DNA of 64,000 nt from Taxillus chinensis (taxonomy: Eukaryota; Streptophyta; Magnoliopsida; Santalales; Loranthaceae): positions 10,293,559-10,357,558 of the forward strand of contig CM042086.1 of assembly GCA_023512835.1 (NCBI GenBank). Direction: 5' to 3'. Made by a program: the position numbers and the translations under genes. Positions 11,256 to 24,500 of the stretch are shown here, in pieces. Each line of letters begins with the position of its first letter. The stretch's first letter is position 1. The notes under the pieces are model-generated. The model ran no database searches, was not told the origin of the DNA, and was given only the letters and a program-made list of their open reading frames with translations.

Positions 11256-13734
11256 TCGATTACGTACTGGAATCGTGATTGATTGATTGATTAATCCCGC
11301 GTGCCCAGCCCCCACACTGCAGCTACGTACGGTACGTACCGGCGCGGTGCCATATATATATATATATATATATTATACTTACTGATCCAATCCGTTATTA
11401 ATTTACCTTGTCTTTGCTTTACTTTTTTACCAGTCAGTCGTCGTCCTTTGGGGTCGTACGTAGCCCGTGTAAAAATTAAGGTTTTATGTTTCGGGTTCAT
11501 GGAACCCACATTAATTATATGAACTCGATCATCGTGAATGTATGGTATTGCTCTGTTTTTTTTTTTTTTTTTTTTTGGTTTAATTGTTTGTTCGTTCGTT
11601 CTTAAAATTAAAGGTCGCGCGGGATATATATGTACGTACGTGTTTATCATCTTTTTCACCTAAAGCCGCGCGCCGGCCCGATAATATATATTGTTAATAT
11701 ATATATAATAACTCGGTTCATATTTAGTCTGAATTGAAATATCAAACTAATGCAGTCCCCGTTCCATGCATGCCATGAGCATTCAGCGCAACAAAAATTA
11801 ATTAGCTAAAGATGGAGAGAAAGTTTTACAGCAAACTTATTGGGTATCTTAATTAATAAAATTACATTAATTTTAGTTCCTGGCTTCCAATCTAACGCAG
11901 CTGCCCACTGCATGCCACCGTCCAGAGGATGGAGTTGGCGGATCCAATGACGCTGCTGACGCACGGATCAACGACGACGAGGAGAGGAGAATGATCGGCG
12001 CGCAGTGAAGAAAAAAGTAAAACAATATAATAATATTTAATTGAAATAAATATTCATGGCAGGAATATATGTTTGAGAAAGTGCTAAGTATAACCGGCGG
12101 GTATCTTTCGCGTTCTTCTCAGCTGACGTGGAGTAAGTCGTTTTAATATTTTTTCACGATTTGGTGTATTTTTAAATCATCGCTTGTGCCTATGTTCGTT
12201 TTGGCCTTTTCGGGTTTTGGTTTTTTTGGAAAAAATATTTTATAATATTGAAAGTTTTCTCGATATAAGGTGATCGATCGAGTGACATTTTTCTTGGTGT
12301 GCGATAGTATTGAATTGGAATTCAATTATTGTCACTCAAGTATTGAATTGGTGTTCATTTCAAAATGTGGAATGTAGGGAGATAGCAAGAGGCGGTTTAT
12401 ATTACTTTATTGTCACTCAAGGATTGTTACTCAACCATGGCGGTTTATATGGTTGAACAAGTTTATAAAAATCTTACAACATGTTTTAAAACCATTTGAG
12501 CCAATATAACAAGCTTAAAGTGAACAACTTTATAATACATGTTCAAGCATGTGTCCTAGCCCGGTCATAACATATTAAAATAACCAAATAATAATATGTT
12601 TTGTTTTTCAAAATTATATATATAAAATAAGTACTATCGGAATATAAGAGCATCCACACTGGGTTTCTTATAATCTAACTTTTCATATAATTTAGGAAAA
12701 AAATATACAAAATTATCAAAAACTTATTTACAATAGGTTCCCTAAAATAGAGTATAGGGATAGGGAATGAATAGTAAATCTATATATTTAGGGATTTATT
12801 ATTCATCAATAAATGCTTTCCCTATAATTTTTTAATATATATTATTAAATTTGTAACTTTTTGATTATTTATAATAAATGAAAGGATGATAGATAAATAA
12901 TATAAAATAAAATAAATAATAAATGTAGATAGAAATAAAGAATGAAATATTTGATGTTTTTGAAAAATAAGTAATTTTTTATTATTCATCCTTAAAATAG
13001 GGATGAAAATGCCAAAGTTGGTGTGGATGCTCTAAAAAGCTTAGGAGTTATATGAAATGTTGGACAATGTAGAAATAAAATAACAAATTATATTTTAAAG
13101 AGTAGGCAAATTTATTTATTCCAAATAATTTAAATCACTAAATCAAAAGTTACTTTGGACAGTTTCACTAGTGGATTGATTGTCGCCAGTAGTCTCATAA
13201 TTAATTAACATTTGGTAGTGTCTACTAAGTGAATATTATCTATTAACCATTTGGTTTGATAATATTATTTTTATAAATATAATTATTTTTAAAAATAGTA
13301 AAATTAATAAATTTAAAAATATTTATAAGTAATATAAATTTATAATTTTTAAAAATAATTTTATTTTAAAAAAAGAAGCCCAATAACCGGCCTCAATTCT
13401 ATCAAATTCAAGATAAGGTGGAGGTGATTGTTTTTAACAAAACCGTTTTTTTATTTATCGCTCAACTTCTAATTTTAAAATTTTAAAAAACAGTCAATAA
13501 ATTTGATCCCCGTCTGAACACAGATAGCTCGATAGGCTCAAACGGAGGCCAGGTGCGGGTGATATAAGGATATAACAATATAAGAAAGGGGTACGGACAG
13601 AAGAAGACGACGACGACGGAAGGGGGAGGGGCGAGGGACGAGGGACGAGGGGGAAGAGTATCGAAGAAGAAGAAGAGGGGGGAAGGGCAAGTGATAGGTA
13701 AACCTATAAACATATATAGAGGTATAGAAGAGGT
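11256..13734. other. Intergenic region between the zinc-finger gene and PEX5
   Basis: No gene is supported. It holds the zinc-finger 3' region, TA repeats (about 11351-11372), a poly-T run near 11557-11576, a moderately GC-rich patch (about 11885-12005) without a usable frame, and one terminal-repeat element (12647-13033). From about 13600 it becomes GA/CGA-rich (agaagaagacgacgacg), which is likely the PEX5 promoter and 5' leader just before the start codon at 13735. Confidence 0.6.
12647..13033. mobile_element. MITE with AGAGCATCCACAC terminal inverted repeats
   Basis: The left end AGAGCATCCACAC (12647-12659) is matched exactly by the reverse complement of GTGTGGATGCTCT at 13021-13033. The 387-bp body is AT-rich and non-coding. 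The ends are related to those of the 6421-6750 element, so the two belong to one broad family. Confidence 0.65.
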
Positions 13735-14203
13735 ATGGCGATGCGAGAGCTTGTTACGGGTGGGGCGGCCTGTGCCGTTCCTGGTTCCTCCTCTAATGCT
13801 TCTTCATCTTCAAACCCAATCGGCGCACTCGCCAGCGCCCTAATCGGCTCGTCCTCAAAGACCAGGGTTTTGTTCTCCTTCACCCCTGCTCTCTCAATTT
13901 ATTTGTTAATTGTTTCTCACTTACTTCAATTTTCAAAGGGGCACCAACTTATATGTTAAATTTACAATCTCTCACACTCACATCCACCCGTCTCGTTTGG
14001 GTTTGCCAATTGCTCTATTACTAATATCACTGCCATGTTAGCCTCAAACCGACTCACTTTCATCCACCCAACCAATCTCCATATATATATATATATATGC
14101 ATTCATAGAATTAAATTATAGATGGGTTAATGCCTGCAACTAATCACCTTGCTGTATCTGCTCCTTAAAAACAAATGACATTGCAGTTTTATGTTTTAAA
14201 CAC

Positions 14204-14237
<34 letters not shown>

Positions 14238-17200
14238 TTTCATGTGTTGATTGTCCATGCAGGAAGCTCTGAAGGAGATTCCAACATCAACACCAACAAC
14301 CTCTGATGCTCCTTTCTACTCAGGGGCTTCAGGGAATTTGACCACCCTCCCAGGGGCTGAGTTTGATGATCACCAGTCATTTCCCCTTCCCAACGCCCAG
14401 GTTTCATTTTTATATCTGTACATCCCTCCACCCTTAGGAACAAAACATTATGATTTATTGCTGGATATACAGCGTGCGCCCACTCTAGTCATATTCATAT
14501 GTGTTGTACCCAGAGTCTAGACTTCATGCGCGACTTCCACTCTTCAGATCAGGCTGGATTGGCAAAAGCTTGGGATGACATAACCCTTCCTCCACCTCCT
14601 CAGCCTCAGCAGAGAGCAACTGATTTTCACTTTGCAGACCTTGAGCATTCACGTGGTCGAGAAATTGCTGCTCTGCCTCAACCGACTTTAGATGGTAAAA
14701 CATGCAGCTTTTAACCCCCTTGCAAATGTTGGACTTGGCTGGTATTTTACTATTCGAGGTTTTGTTTGTTTCATGGAGCTTCCATTTCTCTTGCATTGTT
14801 TGATTACATTATACAATTTTAAGGTTTTTTTTTTCAGTGTTTGGAAAATGATTTCTTGAATGGGAGAAAAGAGCATGATAGAGCTCTTTGAAAAGTGGCT
14901 TCCGTATTTGAATATCAAGCTGCCATTTTACGTAAAAATATAATGACATTTTCTGTCAACGAGGAATTGATTTTATGTTTTATTTGTCCAATAAAAAAAG
15001 AAAAGAAAATGATGTTCATTGTGATGTTGAATTGATGTAAATCAGTTTCAAGCAGGATTACAATACCGAATAAAACAAATTAGTCTTAACTCCAATAATA
15101 TGGGTTAGCTATATGAACTGAGACAATTTACATTCAATCCGATACACAATTTTTTTCCTTTTTAAACAGTTTTATCAACTATAATCAACTACAATATGAC
15201 ACCGAGTTTAAAAAAATACAAGATAGCTATTACACCTTCCTTATTACTACTTGGGAGTTGGACTTAAGAACACTCACATCTGACTCAATAAAAGTTAAAT
15301 TTTAGCTAAAGAATAGCTAAAAGATATAAAACAGCTCACACTAGGCTCTTTAGTATAGTAAATTTAGCTAATTGTTAAATGGTTGGTCAAATTTATTCAA
15401 TTAACATGACTTGCCAAGTTATATTTTATTAGTTTTAAACCATTTTATCTCCTTTTGCTATTAGACTAGGCGCAGGCGCGTTGTCATCTAGCTTCTTTTG
15501 AGGCACTTAGGCACGGTCGTGCACTTTCTTCCATCAATTTTTTCATCACGGGGAGCATATGGTCCTTCAACAACTTTGCCAAAACATTAAGTCGTCACAA
15601 AGGTGCATGTGAGCCATCACGTGTATTCTTCTTCTCCCTCCAATGTTTGTCCATCGGGAACATCAAATAGATGTGCGTCGAGTTCACTAGGACCGACTTG
15701 ACCTCCATATGTAAGATTTGATGAGGTGAGTTCAACCTGAGCGTAGGAGATTTGGCGAGGTGAGTTCAGTGGGTGCGGGCGGTGGGAGATCCCACGTCTT
15801 CTTCTATGAGGCCGTGGGTGAGTGGCGGAGGAGAAGGGGAGGGCTGCGGATGGAGGGGTGAGTGGGAGAAGAAGAGGAGAAAACAGATAATATTTTATTG
15901 AGAGGAGAAAAAAATTATTGAGTCTACTATTTGATGCGATAAAATTTGACTAGTTAAATTTTATAAAAATAGATTTTTTGGTTAAAATTTAGCCAAACAA
16001 TAGCCAATCTATTGTGAGTGCTTTAAGAAAATATCAAAATAGTTCATGATCATTAGGAATAGAAAAAATTTGATTAGAGAAGAATAAATTCATTTTATTA
16101 TCTATTGACCCTATTTTTTTTTTGTATTTAAATACAAATTCAAATATATGCATTTTTGTCATGGTTGGAAAAAATACTAAACAGTGAGTGTAGTGTCTAG
16201 TGTCTAGAGCAGCGTAGTTGGTTTTTTATATTTTTTAAATAAATATAAACATAAATATATGATTACATCACAACATTTCTAGATGATTTAGGTAATTGTA
16301 ATTTTTAAGTAAAGTTGTTTTCTTAAAAAATAATGTATAATTTTTTTATATATTAGCAAGGGGAAAAATAAAGAATAGTTACAAAATTTAATTTAATTAC
16401 TGAAAAATAGGAAAAATTGTGTCCATGGTCATTTAACTTTAATACACATTTTAAGTTGATTATTAGCTTTTCAGTTCTTAATAAATCTTCGTCAAACCTT
16501 GCAAAATGCTCTTTAATGATCACTCCTACTAACTCAATGGATGGAAAATTTAATGCTTAAATACAATCTCAACGTGTAGTGTTTATTTGGAAAATTTGGT
16601 TATTATGAATGTCTTGTTTGTTGTCTTGTCATTAATATCATAATATATATGTATATATATATATATATATATAAAGTTTAACAGTGTTTGACTTGTCATT
16701 TACTATGTGCTTGCTTGTATTTTTGGCTTGGAAAGTAAGAGTAACAATTGAACATCACAATTTCGCTGGTAAATTGTGTTGATTGGTTTCCTTATTGATG
16801 TTAAATACATTTCTTTATGATAGATGTTAGGAGTTGGAAGCTTTTTATTTGTTTTTTGATTTTTTGTATTTTGTTACGCTTATTAGTAATGTACCTAAAA
16901 AGATATATTGGCGTCCTAATCGGACAAAAATTTTTAATGTCATGCTTTTCATGTGGGTACTTTCCTTGAAGGAGTATTTGGAAGGTAAAGCCGTAAAGGT
17001 GCCATCTAGAGTAGCCTTCTTCACTTGGACAGCGGTGCTTGAGGAAATTAACTGCTGATAATTTGCAGTGTATGGTTGTTATTAGCTGATGTTATATGTG
17101 TAAGGCATCGGCGGAGTGAGACCATTTTTTCATTTACTGCCCTTGTGTTTGGAGGTTGTGGGATATGGTTATGGGGTTGAAAGGCCTTCATTGGGTGATT

Positions 17201-18481
17201 CCTGTGACTATTGAAGTAGTGTTTTCTTACTGGTTAAGGGGGGTAGGGAGGTGTTTGGTGATTGGGTGGGCTATTCATTATTGTATTATTTGAAGTAGTT
17301 AACGTGAATGAAATGTGAGGTTATTCGAGAATTGTGATAGCCTCTTGTAGGAGCTTACACTTTTTTTCTTACGCTTCATGTTGGATTGGATCTATGACAG
17401 AGGTATTTTTTTCTAACATTTTAGATGTTGTAGCTAATTGCTCGAGCTGTATGTTTTTTGTTTGCTTGTTTAGAGCTATTTTACTTTTTGTGTGCTCATT
17501 TTTTAAGTAAAATTTTTATATGTAAAAATAATAATAAAACAACAGTTTTACTTAAAGATCAGGATGTTTATGATAAATGTCTGAGAACAATGGAACTTAA
17601 AATTATAATTGAGGGGATTTGTGCAAAGCTAACAGTAATTTTGATGGAAAATAAGACGGGGTTTGGCATTTGTGATATAGTAGGAGCTACAGTGCACTAA
17701 TTGATTAATTTTGGGAGGTTAGGATATCTAAATGTAGGTAAGGGAATTTTTTTGATGCAATTGGAAAGAAAAAGATGAATATTTTGGAGAGGTAGCAAAG
17801 AATATTGTTGCGTAAGAATAAAATATGGTGGGTGGGGTTGAGGATTTTTCCCTGGCGGGGTTATGCTTAAGGTATGGTTTTTATGCATCCTATATGTGTA
17901 TAACTTATGTCTTGTGATATACTGCAGACTGTTAGAGCTTGCATTTTGGCCATTGCATGGCTTTATTAATTAATTTATTTTAATGTCATCGTTATATATT
18001 GCTTCATGAAAGTTGAAGTATATATATTAATTTAATCTTGTGAACTCATAATTTTTTCAATCCTACTTTTACAGGATCCCCACAGAGAGTGCTGTCAAGT
18101 TTTTTGCATTCGTTCATAGATAGTAGTCGTGATGCCCTTCCTTTTCGTCCAACTCCACTTCCAGTTTTAGGGCTTTCTGAAGGTGACAAACAATGCATAC
18201 GTAACCGTAGCAGCATAATGGCTCGACATATTTTTGCTGATAAGAGTGAAGATTTCATTAATGCACAGGTGTACATCTGCATGAAGAAAGCTGATTTTGG
18301 AAAATTTATTTTTTTACATTTTGCAATTAAACATTATCACCTCGGTCACATTTCAGCCACTTCACTGTTTACATTATGAATTATTTACATGTTAAAGATG
18401 TTACATGTTATATATAAATAAATTTGATGTTATTGGGTTTAGTATAGAGAATAGAGATTTCATTCAAGTGTATGGTCCCAA

Positions 18482-18522
<41 letters not shown>

Positions 18523-21500
18523 ACACGATATTAAAGCATGAGGCTGAAATCTATGATTTCATCCATATGTTTTTTTGTGTGGTTATTTTCTTCCCTTTTG
18601 CACAATATTTTCTGTTCATATCAACAACCAGATTCAATTGTTGACAACCATTTCTTATGGTTAAATCAGCAATTATGGCCTTTCATTTCTGGTGGTTGTC
18701 TGATTTAGGCATTGATTTGGATGGTTATTGGCTTGTTTGATTGACATGGTGTGCTTGCATTGAAAGCACTACTAGGGTTTTTTTTCCTTTGAAAATCAAA
18801 TCCTATAATTCAATTTTGATTCTTGGGGGTGAGAATATATGTCAATGCTTTGGTGATTAAAAATGATTGTATGGGATTGTTTTTTGTTGGGATTGATTTT
18901 TTGGTCTACAATTTGTGATGAACCCTTTGAATTTGACTTCATGTTTTTTTTGAAAACTTTACAAAGTTTTAGTTTAAGGGGGAAGTGTTTACTATCTGGT
19001 GTTAGTTATATTTTGTAACAAGTTGAAGCTTATAATAGAAGCTTCTTATGTAAAAATTTTCACATTGCAACTGTTTAATTTATTGTAATTCGAGGTGGTG
19101 TTGTAAACTATAAACCTTTTCCCTTTTTAACATAAACGACTTCCACTCATATTTCTAGTAGAGTTATATTCCTTAGCTGACTTGTTCAGAATATGTTAGG
19201 TCAATTTAGGAATATTTTCATCATCCTCACATGTTTATTGGTTATATTTGGGATTTGCTATGTGCTTCCTGACGCACAACATTGGAAACAACTAGTTGTA
19301 CAAAGTCCATTCTTAAATTCTTTTTGTTGGGACCACATTCTAAGGGTTGCAGTGCTTTGTGAAAGATAGTTTGATGCACATGTATATGCATATGCAAGAC
19401 ATATTTCCTTGTACATATTGTTAAAATTCATAATTTATATTGTTATAATTACAATATATGGTGAAACGCAATGTGCCATAGATAATAATAAAACAATATT
19501 GTTAATAAAAGACACTGATAAAAAAATATTAATAATAATAAACAGCTACTAGTAATAAAACAGGGCTTCAAAATATATCAATATATTTAGCGTGACGTCC
19601 CAACGTTATTGCTGGATTTTATAATTTGAATACCTGAAGTCTTCTTTTACTTTTAATGAATTCATGGTTCTCATTTTTAAATTTTAATCTTTGAAATTTT
19701 AATTTTATTATTTTTTAAACAAAACTTGTAATTGGATTACTTGTGATTCCCCATGTGTTTGCTGTAAACTTTTTTTTTTTGATAAGAAAAAATATTTATT
19801 AAGGATACCATGAAGATAACTTATATTTACTGTAAAACCGTTGAAAACTTGTATGTGAAAGCTGCATATTTGGCTTCATCGGCCCCAAATTTGGATTTTT
19901 GGTTCAATCGGCTCCTACTTTGGGTTTATTTATACTTCATTTTTCCCTCAGGTAAATGCATTACTATGCTCTTTAGATATTGATAGTGAAATCCAGGCAG
20001 GACCCTTACCTGGAAAACATTGGGAGATGGAGAAGTACTGGAACGAATCCCAAGGGACACTGAAGGATACAGTTCACCCTGAAGGCAAATGGATATCAGA
20101 ATATAGACAACATGAGGCAGAACATGCTCATCCAAATGGGTGGGTTCACTCATTTGAACAGCAACATGGTGCTAATGGTTGGGCATCTGAATTTGAGCGG
20201 GTGAGGCAGCTGTAATTCCATTATTTGGCAATCCCTTATTTTTCGTGGTCCACCTGGTTGGAAAGGAGATGAATTTGTGTTGCTAGTATTTCCTTTGCTT
20301 CTCAATGAATAATTTAGGGCCTATTTTGTTCTATTTTCAAAAACAGTTATCTTGTTTAAAAAAAATTAAAAAATCATTTGGCAGTGAGTGTTTTGTTTTT
20401 TAAATTTTAAAACTGTTTCGAAATTGACATTTGAAAACAGAAAATTGAAAACATTTGACATATGTTTTGAATGTTTTGTTTTAAAAAATTTAAAAAACCC
20501 AAATTCTAGTTTTTATTCAATGGCACATCAGTAAATGTAAAAAGATGAAAATGTTAATTCTTATTATTTTTTTAATTTTAAAAAATGTTATAGAGAACAT
20601 TTGCCATATTGGGCATTTCTTTTTCTTTTTCTTTTTTGGTTTTAAAAAGATGTTTTGAACATTTTCCAAATTCGGTTTTAAACGAAAAATATAAAATGAA
20701 TCCAAATAGGCCCTTATTACTTTGATGCTTACACTTTACCAGTGATTTTGAACCATTAGGTTTGTCAGGAGGATTGAGATACTTGGTTTGTTGAGCACGC
20801 TTTGAAATATCTCTTCAGTTGTGGACTTAAAGCTTACTCTTCATTTTGTTTTGCATTCATGTGCTTTGTATAGTTTAAGTTGTTTGTCCTCCTTCACATG
20901 AAAAAATTGTTAACATCTATTCCTTTCTCTTTGTTTTGTTACTTTACTATTGTTAGTCATTGTGGATCTAAAATTGTTTGGAAATCTCTGTGTCATGGTA
21001 CTATTTTTGCCTATCTGCATTACCAATTTTTCGCCACATACAGGAACAAACTCAAATGACATCAGCAAACCAAGCCAATATTTCAAGCTTAGCTGCTGTG
21101 GAGCAGACCCGTATGCTTGCGCACACTTTAGCTCAGAATGATGACCCTAAATTTCAGGTTTTATGCTTTGTTATGTTTCATATGTATATATATATATATT
21201 GCTTGTCTACACTTTTGTTGTTTTCTAATGCTACTCGAATACTATGCTGTGAAATGTACAAAATGAAAGAGCTATTAATTTATGTCTGGTTCAATGCATC
21301 ATTTACATAATTAGTTGCTTGTGACAACAACACTCTCATTGTATTCATTTTTGCAATATGAGCGAAAGTCTCCAAATAATCAACTTTAAGTTAGGAGTGA
21401 ACGATGGTCGGTTCGGTTGGTTTTTATAAGAATTTTTAACTGAACTAAAGACTAATCAAACCAAAACCGACCAATGAAAATGAGAAACTATGGTCTTTGG

Positions 21501-24500
21501 TTCGGTTCGGTGCATAAAAGTTCGGCTTGAATTGGTTTTGAATTTCAACGACAAAAACCACATGATTATATTTTCAAAAATAGAATCTGATTGATAAAGT
21601 ATATTTGATATACCTGTTTTTTAAATGAAGTTATACTTTATTCAAATTTTGATATGAATAAAATAGATATTTTTAAAAACAAGTTTTAATTGTTTTTTAT
21701 TTTTAAATTTAAATTTTACATATTTATGGGATCTAGTTATTATTATTATTATTATTTTTCCTCTTTATATTATTATTACTTTTATTTGATTTGATTGATT
21801 TTGGTGGGATTTAGTTTTTTAAAAAATACACTTTATATCTCTAATTAAATATAATTTGTTTGCAAAATTAAGAATTTAAATTTCAATTCCATTAAATATT
21901 TATAACATGAAACCAAAACATATCAAACACCCCTTAAAAGCATGGAAGACATTTTTTAAGGTTATTAATGAGTTCATTTTAATGTCTTCGACAACTGTGA
22001 GAGCAGTTAAGGATTCATATTTTCTTACTGCTTGGATATGGTGTATAGGCTAAAAAAATATTTAGATGAGTGGTTAATATGATCGGTGGCTCCTGAATTT
22101 ATGACCCAAGAGTTCGTGAATATGCTATACCTGAATATGACCCAAAAGAAATTGGAACTATACCTGAATATGCTAAAGAACAGCGACTCGATGGCTACTC
22201 AAGACTGTTAATAAGGCACCTCTACCTTTCTATCTCATGATTGGGACTACTCAGCTCTGGTGGTGTTGGCTCTCCTTGAGGTGTTGTGTCGATGGGAATC
22301 TGTCTATTACCGTTGGATTGGTCTCCCTTGAGCTCCATTCATGGCTTGGAGGTTTGCCATGATGCTTCCAACACTTGTCACATGTGTGACAGGCTTCTTA
22401 CAGTAATTACACTATAGTCCTCGGCTTTGTCCATTTTCGCCTATTTGCAAAGCTGCTCCATTTCTGGTGTTAGTGGTTTCTTGCGGACCACTGGCCACCA
22501 TAAACCGAGCCAGCTGTGTTCAGAGGTTCAAGCATTGGGCCTCTCCTACTTTCCTTACTTCGTAAGAGTGTTACCACTTCATTGAAGCGAGGGACCTCCT
22601 GTTTGCCAAAAATTTGAATTCTGATTTCATCAAATTTGATCGAGATTGTGCCCCACAAGGAAATTGCACTCGGTCCTTCTCTATAAATTCCTTAGCACCG
22701 TTGCATCCTATGTGCATTTAGTGTTTATAACCCTCTAATCGTCAAGTTCACTTTAATTGGTAGGCATTCTCGGTTACAGTTTTATTCTCCTGCTTTGCAG
22801 CCACTGTTTTTACCTTCACCTCATTGCTTCCTAAATTTCATTGAAGGTCACCATGAACATGTGAGCATCACTAATTCCAGGGATCATTCAGTTCCGCTGC
22901 CTTGCCGTTATCATTTATTCTTCTTCCTCCCTTGCTTCACTCCGTGTGTCATTTGGTTTGGGTCCATCTCTCACGAAACGCCTAATTTTTTCTGTCCCTT
23001 TGAGAATCATGCGTATTGGTTGAGACCACGCTAGGTAGTTTTTCCCATCCAACCTGTATGATGCTTGGATGTCTTGTAAATCTCCAGATTGTTGAGGTTG
23101 GGTTAGCTGTTCAGATTGAATCGTGGCAATGGTTTCTCCTATTACTGACGTTGTGCTTGACAAAATTTCCAAGCAATCAGACTGGATTTGAAAAAATAGG
23201 AAACGAAAATTAAGGCCAAACAATGTGGAGAAGATGATCAACGAAGACAATCAGATCCCCTATTTTGCAGAAGAAAAACAGAGATTGGGAAATTCTATTT
23301 TACAGAAGCAAAACAAAGAACATCAATGGCAATGAGTGCCTCGTCTAATTAAGTGTAATAATCCTTTAAAATCCCAATATAGATTCTCAAGGAACTTAAC
23401 AGACGCAGTCACAAGAAAGGATTGTTTTTCATTCATAATGAAACAATGCAACCAGGTTAAGTTTATACGTAGTAACCTAGTATGTAAGATAATCTCATAA
23501 TTTATGGCTCTATATTAATCCTAACACTGATGAAAATTATCCCAACTAATCCCTTGATTTATGGCTCCATTCATAGAAGGAAACTATCCCAACAAATTTC
23601 ATAATTTATGGTTCTATAATTACAACTATCCTACCCTGATATTCCCAAAAGCATCTAACATTCTAAATACAGGTTTTTCTGCAGTAACCATCTAAGGTTT
23701 ATTACGAATGTTCATATCACCTTCAAGGGAATGTTCTATCTTTCATGCACTTCTCCTTTAGCGAGTGTTTGGAATGTCATCTTCTTCTATTATAAACATT
23801 TTGACTATCATTACTTTGAACATTCATAACTATTCTGACTTGCTCCTTAGCTCTAAGACACCCAATTCACAACTTAGTCTGAAAATGTTATTTGTCAACT
23901 TAACAACGAGGAGCATCCTATAAGTCACTACCAAACACACAGAAGGCAGTTGTATGATAATGAATTGTGTGTTTTTATGATTATCAAATTTTAAATATCC
24001 AATGGGAAATGTTCAACACTTACCCTTATAAATGAAGAAGAAGAAAAGTTTGAGGAGCTTCATGTGGAGAATGCACAATGTTATGATGACAATGATGTTT
24101 AGAAATGTTAATGTAGTTTCTTAAGTTTTTTTTTTTGGCATATTTTTAATGTTTTTGAATCAGTAGAATTTTCACATGTGTTGTAAACCTAATGAATATT
24201 TGAATTTTTGTTTGTTTTTGTTTTGTTTTGTTTTTACATTTCATGAGTTTATATTGTCTAGCGCTTGAATTAGTAAGTTATTATGAATTTGGATCTTCAT
24301 TGACAATTGAGTCATCATAAATTTTAAAATTGTTGTATTTGTGTGCCTTAGATTGTGAGTTGCGCCTCACGCTTCAGGCTCCAAGATGCCTTTGCACCTT
24401 CCACTTCTGAGAACTGAGGTTGAGAGAAAAAAACTTCTTATATCCTTTGAATAATGAGAAAACATGGGCCACAAAACATGGGCTTAAACTATGAACAGGA

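Larger units (their letters stand above)
14695..18074. other. PEX5 intron 3, 3.4 kb, transposon-loaded
   Basis: This stretch holds one terminal-repeat element (about 15268-16022) and a LINE C-terminal relic (about 16830-17420), each listed separately. A TA microsatellite lies at about 16655-16672. The remaining sequence is AT-rich intron with no further supported feature. Confidence 0.7.

Noticed and set aside
10433..11315. Several open frames on both strands across the zinc-finger gene
   Set aside because: They are other-frame shadows of a well-supported single-exon gene.
17458..17700. 80-aa plus-strand frame after the LINE relic
   Set aside because: It is probably the tail of the same decayed LINE or chance; too diverged to call.
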